Assembly (NCBI GenBank): GCA_016179685.1
Contig: JACPCR010000100.1
Location: 1-64,000 of the forward strand
From: Planctomycetota bacterium
GTDB lineage: Bacteria; Planctomycetota; PUPC01; JACPCR01
DNA: 64,000 nt
Direction of reading: 5' to 3'
A program made the translations under genes and the position numbers. The notes below the pieces were generated by a model. It was given only the letters and a program-made list of their open reading frames with translations. It had not been told where the DNA came from and did not search any database. Of this stretch, positions 42,723 to 51,831 are shown in pieces (position 1 is the first letter of the stretch; every line of letters starts with the position of its first letter).

Positions 42723-43841
42723 TCAAGCTCCATAGAAATCCCTGTAGGCGTTGACCATGGCCAGGAAGTTCTCCGGGGGCACGTCGTTGTGGATGCTGTT
42801 GCTGCTCGAAAGCATGAATCCAGGCCAATCCTTGAAGCACTCCAGCGTTCTTCGAGTTTCTTCTCGCACGTCGCTTGGACGCTTGCGAGTGAGCGTGTGG
42901 ACGCTATCCACGCCTCCAACCAGGCATACCCTTCTTCCATACAGGTCACGAAGACGCACGAGGTCCATACCCGCATACGTATCGATCCCCCAATAGCCAT
43001 CGGCAGAGGATTCGACAAGAAAAGCCTCGGCGAAAGGCCACACGCATCCGCCCGAAGCCACACACACGCGCGCTCCCCTTTGATGGTAGGCACGGACCTG
43101 TTCCTGGAGCACGGGAAGGATGAAACGGCGGAAATCGCTCGGCGAGATCAGGGAGGTCCGGTTGCCTCCCAGATGGCCACCCGCCGTGAGGATCGACACA
43201 CCCATCGCGATGGCTTCGACTCCTTGAACTCTGAACGGTGCAGCGGCTCTCCTGAAATAGATTTCAGCCGCGTCGGGATAGAGAGCCATCAGTTCGAGGC
43301 GATGATGGACGCTCAAGCAGCCGTGAGTTCGCATGGCCAGGGGAATGTCCAGGCGCTTTTCGGCCAAGCGTCGAGCGACGCGTCCGACGACCTCGAGGGT
43401 CTCTTTTTCATGCCGTGGCGGTGGCGGCTCTGCCGCGGAAAGTATCCGCCGGGCCTCTTCCTCCAGGGATATGCTTCGACCCCCCTGGCTGTGCATCAGG
43501 CGGGTTCTGGGATCGAAGGTGTATGTTCTGCCCAGCCACTCCCACTCATCGGCTGCTGTTTTCCTGGGCGGGACGCTGGGCCGCTGCCCGTTGACATCTA
43601 CGGAAATCCAATCCAGGCCAATGTTGAGAGCCAGCTCTACCCAGTCCTCAGCCTCTTGAGCCACAAGTCCGTCCCAGTCTCCCTCTGAGAGCCTATCCAG
43701 CCAGAGAGCTGGATTGTGAATCGGGGTTGGCCTGCCCAGGACCGCTTCCGCGCAACGGTTGTCGATGCAGAAATCCCCGAACGGTATCCTGTCGGGAAGG
43801 CCTCTGGCGAGGGCACAGGCGACTCTTTCATGGCTGGTCAT
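42723..43841 (-). CDS. URO-D (uroporphyrinogen decarboxylase-like) superfamily protein
   Basis: 372 residues with the TIM-barrel layout of the URO-D/MtaA/CmuA superfamily: SHERVACALARGLPDRIPFG at the N-terminus (RxxxALxxxxPDRxP), central GGHLGGNRTSLISPSDFRRFILP, GARVCVASGGCVWPF and C-terminal KDWPGFMLSSSNSIHNDVPPENFLAM. The HxCx-type zinc site of corrinoid methyltransferases is not intact (VASGGC). Planctomycete members of this group are of unknown function; a role in haem synthesis is unlikely because residues of true HemE are absent. Confidence 0.8.
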   Translation of the reverse strand: MTSHERVACALARGLPDRIPFGDFCIDNRCAEAVLGRPTPIHNPALWLDRLSEGDWDGLVAQEAEDWVELALNIGLDWISVDVNGQRPSVPPRKTAADEWEWLGRTYTFDPRTRLMHSQGGRSISLEEEARRILSAAEPPPPRHEKETLEVVGRVARRLAEKRLDIPLAMRTHGCLSVHHRLELMALYPDAAEIYFRRAAAPFRVQGVEAIAMGVSILTAGGHLGGNRTSLISPSDFRRFILPVLQEQVRAYHQRGARVCVASGGCVWPFAEAFLVESSADGYWGIDTYAGMDLVRLRDLYGRRVCLVGGVDSVHTLTRKRPSDVREETRRTLECFKDWPGFMLSSSNSIHNDVPPENFLAMVNAYRDFYGA

Positions 43842-43884
43842 ATCCGTCGCTATTCTAGCTGAGTGAACCTTCCCTGTTCACTCT

Positions 43885-44046
43885 CCTGAGAAACAGACGG
43901 ATAACACGTTTCTGTACAACCACTTAAGAAGAAGGCCCCAACCCACAAGTTGGAGTGACGGCCTGCCTGCCCTGTCTGCGTGCGTGCCGCACGCACAGGC
44001 AGGCGCGCCGCTTTGCTGCGCGGCGCAGACAGGCTTTAGCCGTTAT
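43885..44046 (-). repeat. Dispersed repeat R1, copy C (inverted)
   Basis: On the minus strand it reads AACGGCTAAAGCC, then an inserted 41-bp palindrome (43966-44006), GTCACTCCAACTTG, CTTCTTAAGTGGTTGTA, AACGTGTTATCCG and TTTCTCAGGAG. The right end is thus the same as in copies A and B, while the left part differs. Lies between the URO-D-like gene and the TetR gene. Confidence 0.8.
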
Positions 44047-44065
44047 TGCGGCCGCCGTCCAAGTA

Positions 44066-44083
44066 GAACGGACTGGTCAGTTC
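44066..44083. promoter_or_regulatory. Candidate TetR operator
   Basis: GAACGGACTGGTCAGTTC fits the palindrome GAACnGACnnGTCnGTTC, an 18-bp dyad with 14 symmetric positions. It lies 33 nt upstream of the TetR gene that heads the efflux operon, the usual place for autoregulation. No clear -35/-10 pair was found around it. Confidence 0.45.
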
Positions 44084-44116
44084 TATTCCCGTATCTGAGT
44101 TTCCCGGACGGAAACC

Positions 44117-44731
44117 ATGGCCAGGCCGGACAAACGACAGCAGATCATGCAGGCCGCGGAGCAGCTCTTCACGAGCCGGCGGTTTCACGAGATCACGACG
44201 GACGACATCGCGGCGGCGGCGCACGTGGGCAAAGGAACGATCTACCGGTACTTCGAGGACAAGGACGACCTGTTTTTCCAGGTGGCGACCTCCGGCTTTG
44301 ACGACCTCTGTTCGCTGCTCGAGCGCCAGGTGCCCGGGGACGCGCCGTTCGGCGACCAGCTCCTCCACGCCGCGTTGGCCATCAGCTCCTTCTTCGAGGA
44401 GAGGCGGCAGCTCTTCCGCATGATGCAGGCGGAGGAGGACCGGATGTATTGGTATCGGGGCAACCTGGGCCAGCGCTGGAAGGAGAAGCGCAAGAAGATG
44501 GTGGCCGGGCTCGCTGGCATCCTGCGCAAGGGGATGCAGGAGGGGGAAATCCGCACGGATTACCCGCAGGAGGCCCTCGCCAATCTCCTGTTGGGAATGC
44601 TCCGCGCTCGTTTCCGGGACCTCTCGGAGGAGCCTCCCGAGGTGCAGAGCCTCGCGAGGCTGGTGGATTTCTTCTGCCACGGGGCGGCCGTCCCGCCGCC
44701 CGGGGCCCGTTCCCGGGGGAGGCCATCGTGA
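44117..44731 (+). CDS. TetR/AcrR family transcriptional regulator
   Basis: 204 residues. The N-terminal helix-turn-helix is textbook TetR: QIMQAAEQLFTSRRFHEITT, then DIAAAAHVGKGTIYRYFEDK. The C-terminal ligand domain is helical with RMMQAEEDRMYWYRGNLGQR. It overlaps the RND permease gene by 4 nt (GTGA), so it is made from the same mRNA and most likely represses this efflux operon, released by a ligand of the pump. Confidence 0.92.
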   Translation: MARPDKRQQIMQAAEQLFTSRRFHEITTDDIAAAAHVGKGTIYRYFEDKDDLFFQVATSGFDDLCSLLERQVPGDAPFGDQLLHAALAISSFFEERRQLFRMMQAEEDRMYWYRGNLGQRWKEKRKKMVAGLAGILRKGMQEGEIRTDYPQEALANLLLGMLRARFRDLSEEPPEVQSLARLVDFFCHGAAVPPPGARSRGRPS

Positions 44732-47700
44732 CGCTGTCCGATCTCTCGATTCATCGCCCGGTCTTCGCCGTCATGGTGGTGATGGCCCTCGTGGTTTTCG
44801 GGGCCATCGGCTACACGGGCCTGGGCGTCAGCCAGTTCCCGGACGTCGAGTTCCCGGTGGTGACCGTGGCGACGGTGATGCGGGGGGCCGCCCCGGAGGT
44901 CATGGAGGCGGATGTCACGGAGATCATCGAGAAGTCCGTCTCGAGCGTGCAGGGCATCCGGACGCTGACGAGCCAGAGCGTGCAGGGCGCGTCCATCGTC
45001 ACCGTCGAGTTCGAGTTGAGCCGATCGATCGATCTGGCGGTGCAGGACGTGCGGGACAAGGTGGCCGCGGTGACCCGCGAGCTGCCGCGAGACATCGAAC
45101 CTCCGCAGATCACGAAGGTGAATCCGGGCGACAGTCCCATTCTCTGGCTATCGCTTTACGGGACGCGTCCCTATTCCGAGCTGGTGGACTACGCGGACAA
45201 CGTGCTGTCGGACGAGATTCAGAGGATACCGGGCGTCGGTGATATTTTCCCCGGTGCGCGTCGCAAGCGGGAGGTGCGCCTCTGGGTTTCCGCCCAGAGG
45301 CTCGAGGCCTATGCGATGTCGGTAGACGAGGTCATCTCGGCGGTGGGCCGGCAGCACCTCGAATCGCCCGCTGGCCGACTCGAGAGCGCCCAGATCGAGT
45401 TCAATCTGCGCACGATGGGCGAATTTCGCACCATTGATGAGCTGAACCAGCTCGTTGTAGCGGAGCGCCGGGACGCCGTAGTCCGCCTCCGGGATGTCGC
45501 CGTGGTGGAGGACGGCCTCGAGGACAAGCGCACCTTCGCCCGTTACAACGGGATGCCCGCGGCGGGACTGGGCATCCGCAAGCAGCGCGGCGCGAACACC
45601 GTGGCCGTGGCCCGGGCCGTCAAGGCCAAGCTCGCCGAGATGTGGAACAACCTGCCCGAAGGGATGAATCTCGTCGTGGCGTTCGACAGCTCGCGGTTCA
45701 TCGAGGAAGCGATCAACGAGATTCAGTTCACCCTGCTCTTCGCCATCCTGCTCACCGCGGTGATCACCCACGTCTTCCTGCTCTCCTTCCGCAGCACCCT
45801 GATCATCGCGCTGTCGATGCCGGTCTCGGTGATCGGCACCTTCAGCTTCATGTATTTCATGGGTTTCACGCTGAACACCCTGACCCTGCTGGGCCTGTCG
45901 CTCTCGGTCGGCATCGTCGTGGACGACGCGATCATCTTCCTGGAGAACATCTACCGGCATCAGGAGGAGGGGCAGAAGCGCAAGGAGGCGGCGCTCGCCG
46001 GGGCGCGGGAGATCACCTTCGCCGCGCTCGCCTCGACCCTCTCCATCGTCGCCATCTTCATACCCGTCGCCTTCATGCAAGGCATCATCGGCCGCTTCTT
46101 CTACGAGTTCGGCATCACCGTCTCCGTGGCCATCCTGGTCTCCTACGTCTTCGCCCTCACGCTCACTCCGATGCTCTGCTCGCGCTACCTCCAGCCCGGC
46201 ACGGCCCGGGACCCCCTCTCCCACCTCATCGATCGCTTCATCGAGGCGTGGCCCCCGCTCTACCGCCGCTTCCTCGGACTCTGCCTCCGGCTTCGCTGGG
46301 TCGTCCTCGTCCTCACCGCCGCCGTCTTCGCCGCTTCGCTCTACTTCCTCTTCCTCCTGGGCAGGGAGTTCGTTCCCTCCGAGGACCAGGGACGCCTGTT
46401 GCTCCACATCCGGACGCCCGTCGGGTCCTCCGTCGATTACACCGATGAAATGCTGGTCCGATGCGAAGCGATCGCCGATCGGATGCCCGAGATTCAGGGC
46501 TATTTTGCCGCGGTGGGCATCGGGCAGGAGCGCATGGCGAACCGCGGCATCATGTTCATCACGCTGCTGCCGAGGGACCGGCGTGAGCGGTCGCAGGTGG
46601 AGGTCCAGAAGGCGCTTCGGGAGGAGATGGCGAAAATTCCCGGGATGTTGGCATTCGTCCAGGACCTCAGCTCGATGGGTCTGAGCGCCCAGCGCGGCTA
46701 CCCCATCGAGTTTGCGCTTCAGGGGCCGGACCTCGACAAGCTGGCGGAGCATGCTTCGGTGCTCAAGGATCGGATGAAAGGGACACCAGGCATCCTGGAC
46801 GTGGATTCCAATTACGAGGTGGGCATGCCGGAAATCCGGATTCACCCGGACCGGGAGAAGGCGGCTGACCTCGGGGTCGATGTGGCCTCCATCAACCGGA
46901 CGGTCCAATCGCTCTTCGGAGGCGTCGAGATCGCGAAATTCAACGACCGCGGCAAGCGTTACGACGTCCGGCTGCGGCTGATGGCCGGAGACCGTTACAC
47001 CCCGGCCGCCATCGGCGGTGTGAGGGTCCGGGGCGGCGAGGGACAGCTCCTCGCGATGCGGGACCTCGTCCGGCTCGAGGACCGGGCGAGCCTGCTCATG
47101 GTGAACCGGTACAACCGGCAGCGGGCGATCACGATCACGGCCAACGTGGGCGGGAACCTGAAGCAGTCGGAGGCGCTGCTGCAAGTGGAGGCCATGGCCC
47201 GGGAAGTCCTGCCGGAGGGCTACTCCATCACCTTTTCCGGCACGGCCCAGACGTTCCGGGACACCTTCACGAGCCTGATTTTCGCCCTGGTCCTTGGCCT
47301 CGTTGTCGCTTACATGATCCTGGCCGCCCAGTTCAACCATTTCCTGCACCCGCTGACGGTGATGGCGGCCCTGCCGTTCAGCCTGACGGGCGCGCTCGTG
47401 GTGCTCTGGGCCACGGGCCAGACGCTCAACCTGTACAGCATGATCGGCATTCTGCTCCTCATGGGCCTGGTGAAGAAGAACTCCATTCTCCTCGTCGATT
47501 TCACGAGCCAGTTCCAGGCGAAGGGCCATTCCTGCCGCGAGGCGCTGCTCCTGGCTTGCCCCCTGCGGCTTCGGCCGATCCTGATGACGAGCGCCTCGAC
47601 CATCGTCGGGGCCCTGCCCGTGATGCTGCACCTCGGACCCGGCGCGGAGAGCCGCAAGCCCATGGCGGTCGCCGTCGTCGGCGGCATGATCGCCTCGACG

Positions 47701-47844
47701 CTCCTCACCCTCGTCGTCGTGCCGATCCTCCACGAGCTGATCGACTCGTTCGGCCGGTGGTTTCGGGGCCCGTCTTCCGCAGCCCCGGTGGTCGAGGCCG
47801 CTCCGCACGCCCGCGAAGCCCCGGCGGCAAAGGAGAGCCCGTGA
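44728..47844 (+). CDS. RND efflux permease, HAE1/AcrB-like
   Basis: Inner-membrane trimeric proton antiporter, 1038 residues, the usual length. It has the N-terminal helix RPVFAVMVVMALVVFGAIGY, the TM4 proton-relay Asp pair D399-D400 in GIVVDDAIIFLENI, SMPVSVIGTF, and the matching C-terminal helices GLVKKNSILLVDF and RLRPILMTS. It drives export of hydrophobic or amphipathic compounds with the MFP and outer membrane protein encoded downstream. GTG at 44728 overlaps the TetR stop; earlier codons in this frame are shadows of TetR. Confidence 0.95.
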   Translation: MTLSDLSIHRPVFAVMVVMALVVFGAIGYTGLGVSQFPDVEFPVVTVATVMRGAAPEVMEADVTEIIEKSVSSVQGIRTLTSQSVQGASIVTVEFELSRSIDLAVQDVRDKVAAVTRELPRDIEPPQITKVNPGDSPILWLSLYGTRPYSELVDYADNVLSDEIQRIPGVGDIFPGARRKREVRLWVSAQRLEAYAMSVDEVISAVGRQHLESPAGRLESAQIEFNLRTMGEFRTIDELNQLVVAERRDAVVRLRDVAVVEDGLEDKRTFARYNGMPAAGLGIRKQRGANTVAVARAVKAKLAEMWNNLPEGMNLVVAFDSSRFIEEAINEIQFTLLFAILLTAVITHVFLLSFRSTLIIALSMPVSVIGTFSFMYFMGFTLNTLTLLGLSLSVGIVVDDAIIFLENIYRHQEEGQKRKEAALAGAREITFAALASTLSIVAIFIPVAFMQGIIGRFFYEFGITVSVAILVSYVFALTLTPMLCSRYLQPGTARDPLSHLIDRFIEAWPPLYRRFLGLCLRLRWVVLVLTAAVFAASLYFLFLLGREFVPSEDQGRLLLHIRTPVGSSVDYTDEMLVRCEAIADRMPEIQGYFAAVGIGQERMANRGIMFITLLPRDRRERSQVEVQKALREEMAKIPGMLAFVQDLSSMGLSAQRGYPIEFALQGPDLDKLAEHASVLKDRMKGTPGILDVDSNYEVGMPEIRIHPDREKAADLGVDVASINRTVQSLFGGVEIAKFNDRGKRYDVRLRLMAGDRYTPAAIGGVRVRGGEGQLLAMRDLVRLEDRASLLMVNRYNRQRAITITANVGGNLKQSEALLQVEAMAREVLPEGYSITFSGTAQTFRDTFTSLIFALVLGLVVAYMILAAQFNHFLHPLTVMAALPFSLTGALVVLWATGQTLNLYSMIGILLLMGLVKKNSILLVDFTSQFQAKGHSCREALLLACPLRLRPILMTSASTIVGALPVMLHLGPGAESRKPMAVAVVGGMIASTLLTLVVVPILHELIDSFGRWFRGPSSAAPVVEAAPHAREAPAAKESP

Positions 47845-49289
47845 GAGCGCCCCGTCCTGGTCCATGGGCCGCCCGAGGAATGCCGCGGCCAGGCGGCGGC
47901 TTCGACCCGCTGGCGCTGCTGCTCCTGCTGCTGACCGCTGGCTGCGTGACCTCCCCGTCGGCCGAGCGGCCGCCGACGGAATCCGTGCTGGCCGAGCCGC
48001 CGGCACGCAACGAGCTGCCGCCGCCCCGGATCGGCCCGCCGGCCGAGTCTGGCCTGCCTGCCGTGTCGGCGCAGGCGGGTCGGCCCGCTCCTCCGCTGAC
48101 GCTCGAAGACGGCTACCGGCTGGCTCTTCGCCAGAGTGAACGCCTCGAGCGGGGGGGCGAGGAGGTCCTGCAAGCATTTCTCCGGGGCCGCAAGGCCCTG
48201 GCGCTGGCGTTGCCGCGTCTGGACATCGAGGGGCGCGTGACGCGGCAGGACGAGCCGCCCGCCTTCGGCGGCGCCGCCTTCTTCCCCATCCAGCGCGAAG
48301 AATACTTCCTCTCGTTCGAGGTGCCCATCTTCAGCGGCTTCCGCGAGCGTTATGCACGAAGGCAGGCCCGCGCAGAAGAGGACGGCCGTAAGGCCGCGCT
48401 GAAGGACCTCCGGGAAGAGATTTTCCTGAACGTGACCGAGGCCTTTTTCGGCCTGCTGCAGGCCCGGAAGGAGATGGCCGTGCGCGAGGCCTCCCTCCGG
48501 TGGCAGGAGGAACGCGGGCGCGAGGCCGAGGCCCGGCTGAAGGCTGGCATGCTGCGCCGGGCCGAAGTCGAGTTGATCCGCGCCGAGGTCGCCCGGGAAC
48601 GATCCGACCTCCTCCGGGCGCGGCAGAACGCGGAGGTCCTGCGGACCGCCCTGGGCTTCTTCATCGGATTCCGGCCCGAAGGCGAGCTGGCCGATCCGGA
48701 GACGCCGAGGACGGAAGTTTCGGACGTGCCGGGCCTGGTCGCGGAGGCTCAGCAGGTGCGACAGGACCTCCGGGCGCTCGAGAAGGAAGTGGATGCGGCC
48801 AGCGAAGAGGTCCGCGTCGTCCTCGGCGAATACTGGCCCCGGATTCGGCTCGAAGGCGAGTATTACGGCCGGCGCGAGGGCTCCGCCTCGGACGTGGACT
48901 GGGAGGCCCGGCTCAACGGCGAGCTGCCCCTCTTCGATGGCGGGCTGCTCCGCGCCCGGCTGCGCGAGGCGCACTCGCGCCGGCGTCAGGCGCAGTTGAC
49001 CCGGGACGAGGCGCGCCGGCGCATCGAACAGGAGGTGCAGCAGGCCGCGGCGCAGCTCGCTGCCGCCCGCAGCCTCGTCGAGGCCCTGCGCCAGCAGCTC
49101 CAGGCGGCAGAGGAAAGCGACCGGCTCGTCAAGGCCGAATTCGACCGCGGCCTCGCCACCAACCTCGAGGTGCTCACCGCCCAGAACCTCCTCCTGCGGT
49201 CCCAGATTGACCTGGAACGCGAGATGTTGGAGGAGCGCATCCAGGATGCCCGGCTGCGACGGCTGCTTGGGCGGCCCCTGGCCCCATAG
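47841..49289 (+). CDS. TolC-family outer membrane efflux lipoprotein
   Basis: 482 residues from GTG 47841, which overlaps the permease stop as GTGA. A lipobox LLTAGC follows a hydrophobic stretch, so it is a lipoprotein. The body has two TolC/OEP repeats with long helical hairpins (EEIFLNVTEAFFGLLQARKE; ARRRIEQEVQQAAAQLAAAR) and beta-barrel strands (YWPRIRLEGEYYGRR). It forms the outer membrane exit duct of the RND pump. ATG at 47880 is an alternative start that keeps the lipobox. Confidence 0.9.
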   Translation: MRAPRPGPWAARGMPRPGGGFDPLALLLLLLTAGCVTSPSAERPPTESVLAEPPARNELPPPRIGPPAESGLPAVSAQAGRPAPPLTLEDGYRLALRQSERLERGGEEVLQAFLRGRKALALALPRLDIEGRVTRQDEPPAFGGAAFFPIQREEYFLSFEVPIFSGFRERYARRQARAEEDGRKAALKDLREEIFLNVTEAFFGLLQARKEMAVREASLRWQEERGREAEARLKAGMLRRAEVELIRAEVARERSDLLRARQNAEVLRTALGFFIGFRPEGELADPETPRTEVSDVPGLVAEAQQVRQDLRALEKEVDAASEEVRVVLGEYWPRIRLEGEYYGRREGSASDVDWEARLNGELPLFDGGLLRARLREAHSRRRQAQLTRDEARRRIEQEVQQAAAQLAAARSLVEALRQQLQAAEESDRLVKAEFDRGLATNLEVLTAQNLLLRSQIDLEREMLEERIQDARLRRLLGRPLAP

Positions 49290-49344
49290 GTGACAGGTTG
49301 AGGCAAAGTCATTGCGTCTCATGCTTCTCATCATCATTCCCACC

Positions 49345-49391
49345 TTACTCATGGACTTGACCTGATTCTCCTCCCCGAATTTATTGAGAAA
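49345..49391 (+). repeat. Solo right end of the MITE-like element
   Basis: ACTCATGGACTTGACCTGAT then TCTCCTCCCCGAATTTATTGAG matches 31459-31505 at most positions. No partner left end is found nearby. After it, ACTTATGGAATATCGACT (from 49427) resembles ACTTATGAAATATCGAGT at 8425, another shared intergenic word. The 49290-49494 spacer holds only such fragments. Confidence 0.65.
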
Positions 49392-49494
49392 CTACGACTT
49401 TGTTTGTTAACTCATTTTAGGTCGGTCACTTATGGAATATCGACTCTTCTGGTTTCGCCTGAATTTCTTAAAGTGCCCAAGCTCGCGAACGCGG

Positions 49495-51054
49495 ATGCCC
49501 TTGCGAGAACGAGCACGAGCGCGGGCGCTGATCCTCCCCGCCCTCGTCCTCGCGGGCTGCGCCAAGTCCGAGTCGCCCGCACCGCGCCCTGCAAGGCCCG
49601 TGCCTCTGGTCGTCGTGCAGACCGTGGCGAAAAAGCCCGCAGTCCACCGGCTCGAAGCCGTCGGCGACCTCCGGCCAAACGAGGATGCGCTCGTCCCGAC
49701 CAAGGTCAGCGGCGTCATCCTCAAGGTGCTGTTCCAGGAGGGCGACCGGGTCCAGCCGGGCGCGGTCCTCGTGGAGATCGATCCGACGGATTACCGTTTG
49801 TCGGCGGGCCGGGCAAAGGCGGCGGTCTCGCTGGCGAGGTCCGACGTCTCGGTGAAGGAATCTCTGGCGGCCGCGGCGGCCGCCAGGGGCTCGGAAGCCC
49901 GGGCCCAGCTCGCCTCGGCTGAGGCGCAGGTGGCGTCAGCCGAGCTGGCGGTGACCCTGGCCGAGGCGGAGGTGACGGTCGTGGAGGCCTCGCTCGCCGC
50001 GGACCAGACGGGCCTGACCCGCGCCCAAGCGTTCCAGGCGGAGGCGGAGGCCCGGCAGAAGGGGGCGCAGGCCGCCTCGGCCCTGGCGGCGGACACCCTC
50101 GAGCGAAAAGCGGCCTTGAGGAAGGACGGGTATCTGACGGAGGAAGTTTATCTCGCCGCGAAGGCCGATTCCGAATCGGCCCAGGCCCGGCTCGAGGAGG
50201 CCCATGCAGCGGTGGAATCCGCCCGGGTGGGCATCCAGCAGGCGGGTGCGCAGGTCTCCGTCAGTGAAGCGAAGAGGGAGACGGCCCGAAAGCGAGTGCT
50301 CCAGGCACGCAGCCAGGCGGCCCAGGCCCGGATTCAAGTGGACCTCATGAAGGCGCGGGTCGAAGAGGCCCAGGCCCAGCACCAGGCCGCCCAGGGCGAA
50401 ATCGGACGCAGCCGCGCCGCCGTGGAACAGGCGGAGGCGGACCTGGCTCTCGCGGAACAGGCTCTCGCGGAGACCCAGGTTCGTACGGCCGTGGGAGGCA
50501 CTATCGTCGCTCGAACGTCCTCGGCCGGCGAGTGGGCCAAGGACGATACCACCGTGGCCCGGATCGTGGATAACCGGACACTGAAAGTCCGGTTCACTCT
50601 CCCGGAGGGAGACGCGGCGATGGTAAGGCCGGGAATGACTGTGCGATTCACCATCGACTCGCATCCTGGCCGAGAGTTCGAAGCAACGGTCTTCTTCGTC
50701 AGCGAGCACGCGGACCCGTCCAGCCGCACGGTCGAGGTCATGGCCAAGCTGGACAACGCGGCCATGGGACTGCGGTCCGGTATCTTCTGCCGAGTCCTGA
50801 TGGACGCGCCGTCCCTCGAGGATACCATGATCGTACCGGAAACGGCGGTCCTGCCCACCGAGTCCGGCTTCGTCGCCTTCGTCCTGGACGGCGACGCGGT
50901 GATGAAACGCGACGTGCACCTGGGCCTGAGGTCCCGCGGCACCGTCGAGGTCATCCGCGGCCTCGAAGAAGGCGAGACGCTGGTGGTGCGCGGCGCCCAT
51001 AGCTTGACCCATGGGATCAAGGTCCGGGTGCAGCCGGACGCCGAGAAGCCGTGA
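49495..51054 (+). CDS. RND efflux membrane fusion protein (MFP), lipoprotein
   Basis: 519 residues from ATG 49495, with lipobox LVLAGC after a hydrophobic stretch. The lipoyl/barrel-sandwich part (VSGVILKVLFQEGDRVQPGAVLVEIDPTDY) is followed by an unusually long Ala/Gln/Glu-rich helical hairpin (about residues 95-310), then the beta-barrel (LKVRFTLPEGDAAMVRPGMT) and a membrane-proximal domain (IVPETAVLPTESGFVAFVLDGD). The hairpin is much longer than in AcrA. The gene comes last, 205 nt after the TolC-like gene, with repeat DNA between them. Confidence 0.9.
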   Translation: MPLRERARARALILPALVLAGCAKSESPAPRPARPVPLVVVQTVAKKPAVHRLEAVGDLRPNEDALVPTKVSGVILKVLFQEGDRVQPGAVLVEIDPTDYRLSAGRAKAAVSLARSDVSVKESLAAAAAARGSEARAQLASAEAQVASAELAVTLAEAEVTVVEASLAADQTGLTRAQAFQAEAEARQKGAQAASALAADTLERKAALRKDGYLTEEVYLAAKADSESAQARLEEAHAAVESARVGIQQAGAQVSVSEAKRETARKRVLQARSQAAQARIQVDLMKARVEEAQAQHQAAQGEIGRSRAAVEQAEADLALAEQALAETQVRTAVGGTIVARTSSAGEWAKDDTTVARIVDNRTLKVRFTLPEGDAAMVRPGMTVRFTIDSHPGREFEATVFFVSEHADPSSRTVEVMAKLDNAAMGLRSGIFCRVLMDAPSLEDTMIVPETAVLPTESGFVAFVLDGDAVMKRDVHLGLRSRGTVEVIRGLEEGETLVVRGAHSLTHGIKVRVQPDAEKP

Positions 51055-51090
51055 ACAGTGAACAGTGAGCAGCATGGTTACGAAGCCACG

Positions 51091-51269
51091 AGCTCGCTTC
51101 GTTGTGACAGCGAGAAACAAGGGTCTGGGTGGCCGAGGTAGAGATTTACTTGTGAAAGTTTGCGCGTCGCGCGGAGATGTTGGAGTCACGCCTGCCTGCC
51201 GCGCGGCGGCGTGGGGCCTTCTTCTTAAGTGGTTGTAAGAAAACGTGTTATCCGCTTGTTTCTCAGGAG
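51091..51269 (+). repeat. Dispersed repeat R1, copy B
   Basis: Starts AGCTCGCTTCGTTGTGACAG, passes GGGTCTGGGTGGCC, GTTTGCGCGTCGCGCGGAGA and CTTCTTAAGTGGTTGTA, and ends TTTCTCAGGAG. It lacks about 50 bp present in copy A between GCGCGGCGGC and GGCCTTCTTC. Confidence 0.85.
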
Positions 51270-51330
51270 TGAACAGTAAGCGGAAGAACTTAATGAAAGA
51301 GAGAAACGCGACACTCATAAATAGCTCTGA

Positions 51331-51471
51331 AGGGGCAAAATAAGGCAGCCCAGGCCAAGTCCGCCGAAGGCGGAAGCGAAGGCGGATGCCGGCCTGGGAG
51401 CAAAGGGGCGAAATAGGAGAGCCCAGGCCAAGTCCGCCGAAGGCGGAAGCGAAGGCGGATGCCGGCCTGGG
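51331..51471. repeat. 73-bp tandem duplication
   Basis: Two direct copies with a period of 73 bp, starting at 51331 and 51404. Each contains GCCCAGGCCAAGTCCGCCGA and ends in GATGCCGGCCTGGG; CCCAGGCC and GGCCTGGG pair, so each copy can fold. CGCCGAAGGCGG is an inner hairpin. Confidence 0.9.
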
Positions 51472-51557
51472 TAAAAGAACCAGAACGACGAGATTTGAGT
51501 CCTGAATCGAAGATCCCTTTAGGAGGGGCGGGATAAGGAGTCTCACTCAGCAGTTAC

Positions 51558-51719
51558 GCTCTGAGAAGCGGATCGACGCGACGCGCCTATGTTCAACTTT
51601 CGAATTTTTTCGTGCATGAGGACCGCGCGGACGGGTCGACGATCTTGGAGATGCCGAGATTCTTCCCCGTGCAGGGCAAATGGGTGGGCGACACCTGGCG
51701 ATACCGACTGAAGCCGTAG
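51558..51719 (+). pseudogene. C-terminal remnant of an unidentified protein
   Basis: A plus-strand frame ending in TAG at 51717 reads AYVQLSNFFVHEDRADGSTI then LEMPRFFPVQGKWVGDTWRY and RLKP. Composition is like a real beta-rich protein end and unlike the flanking repeat DNA, but no start or upstream part exists. Family not recognised. Confidence 0.35.
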
Positions 51720-51831
51720 TCTCGAAGAGACACTCTTGACCCGGTATGATGGGCGACGGATTCTCTGCGAAATTTTTCTTCGTGATGTGCGTCTATATGG
51801 GTAAGATGCACACCAGGATGAAGGGAAGCAC

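Larger units (their letters stand above)
51055..51831. other. 777-nt repeat-rich spacer
   Basis: Holds repeat R1 copy B, a 73-bp tandem repeat and a protein remnant, each annotated separately, plus about 110 nt of unassigned DNA before the next start. No intact gene is supported on either strand; long minus-strand frames here are non-coding by composition. Confidence 0.7.

Noticed and set aside
45148-48177. Minus-strand open frame of more than 1000 codons opposite the RND permease and TolC genes
   Set aside because: Low-complexity Arg/His/Asp-rich translation typical of an antisense shadow; the plus strand encodes well-known proteins with all motifs.
49936-51546. Minus-strand frame crossing the MFP gene and R1 copy B
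   Set aside because: Runs through two unrelated repeats and antisense coding DNA; no motif.
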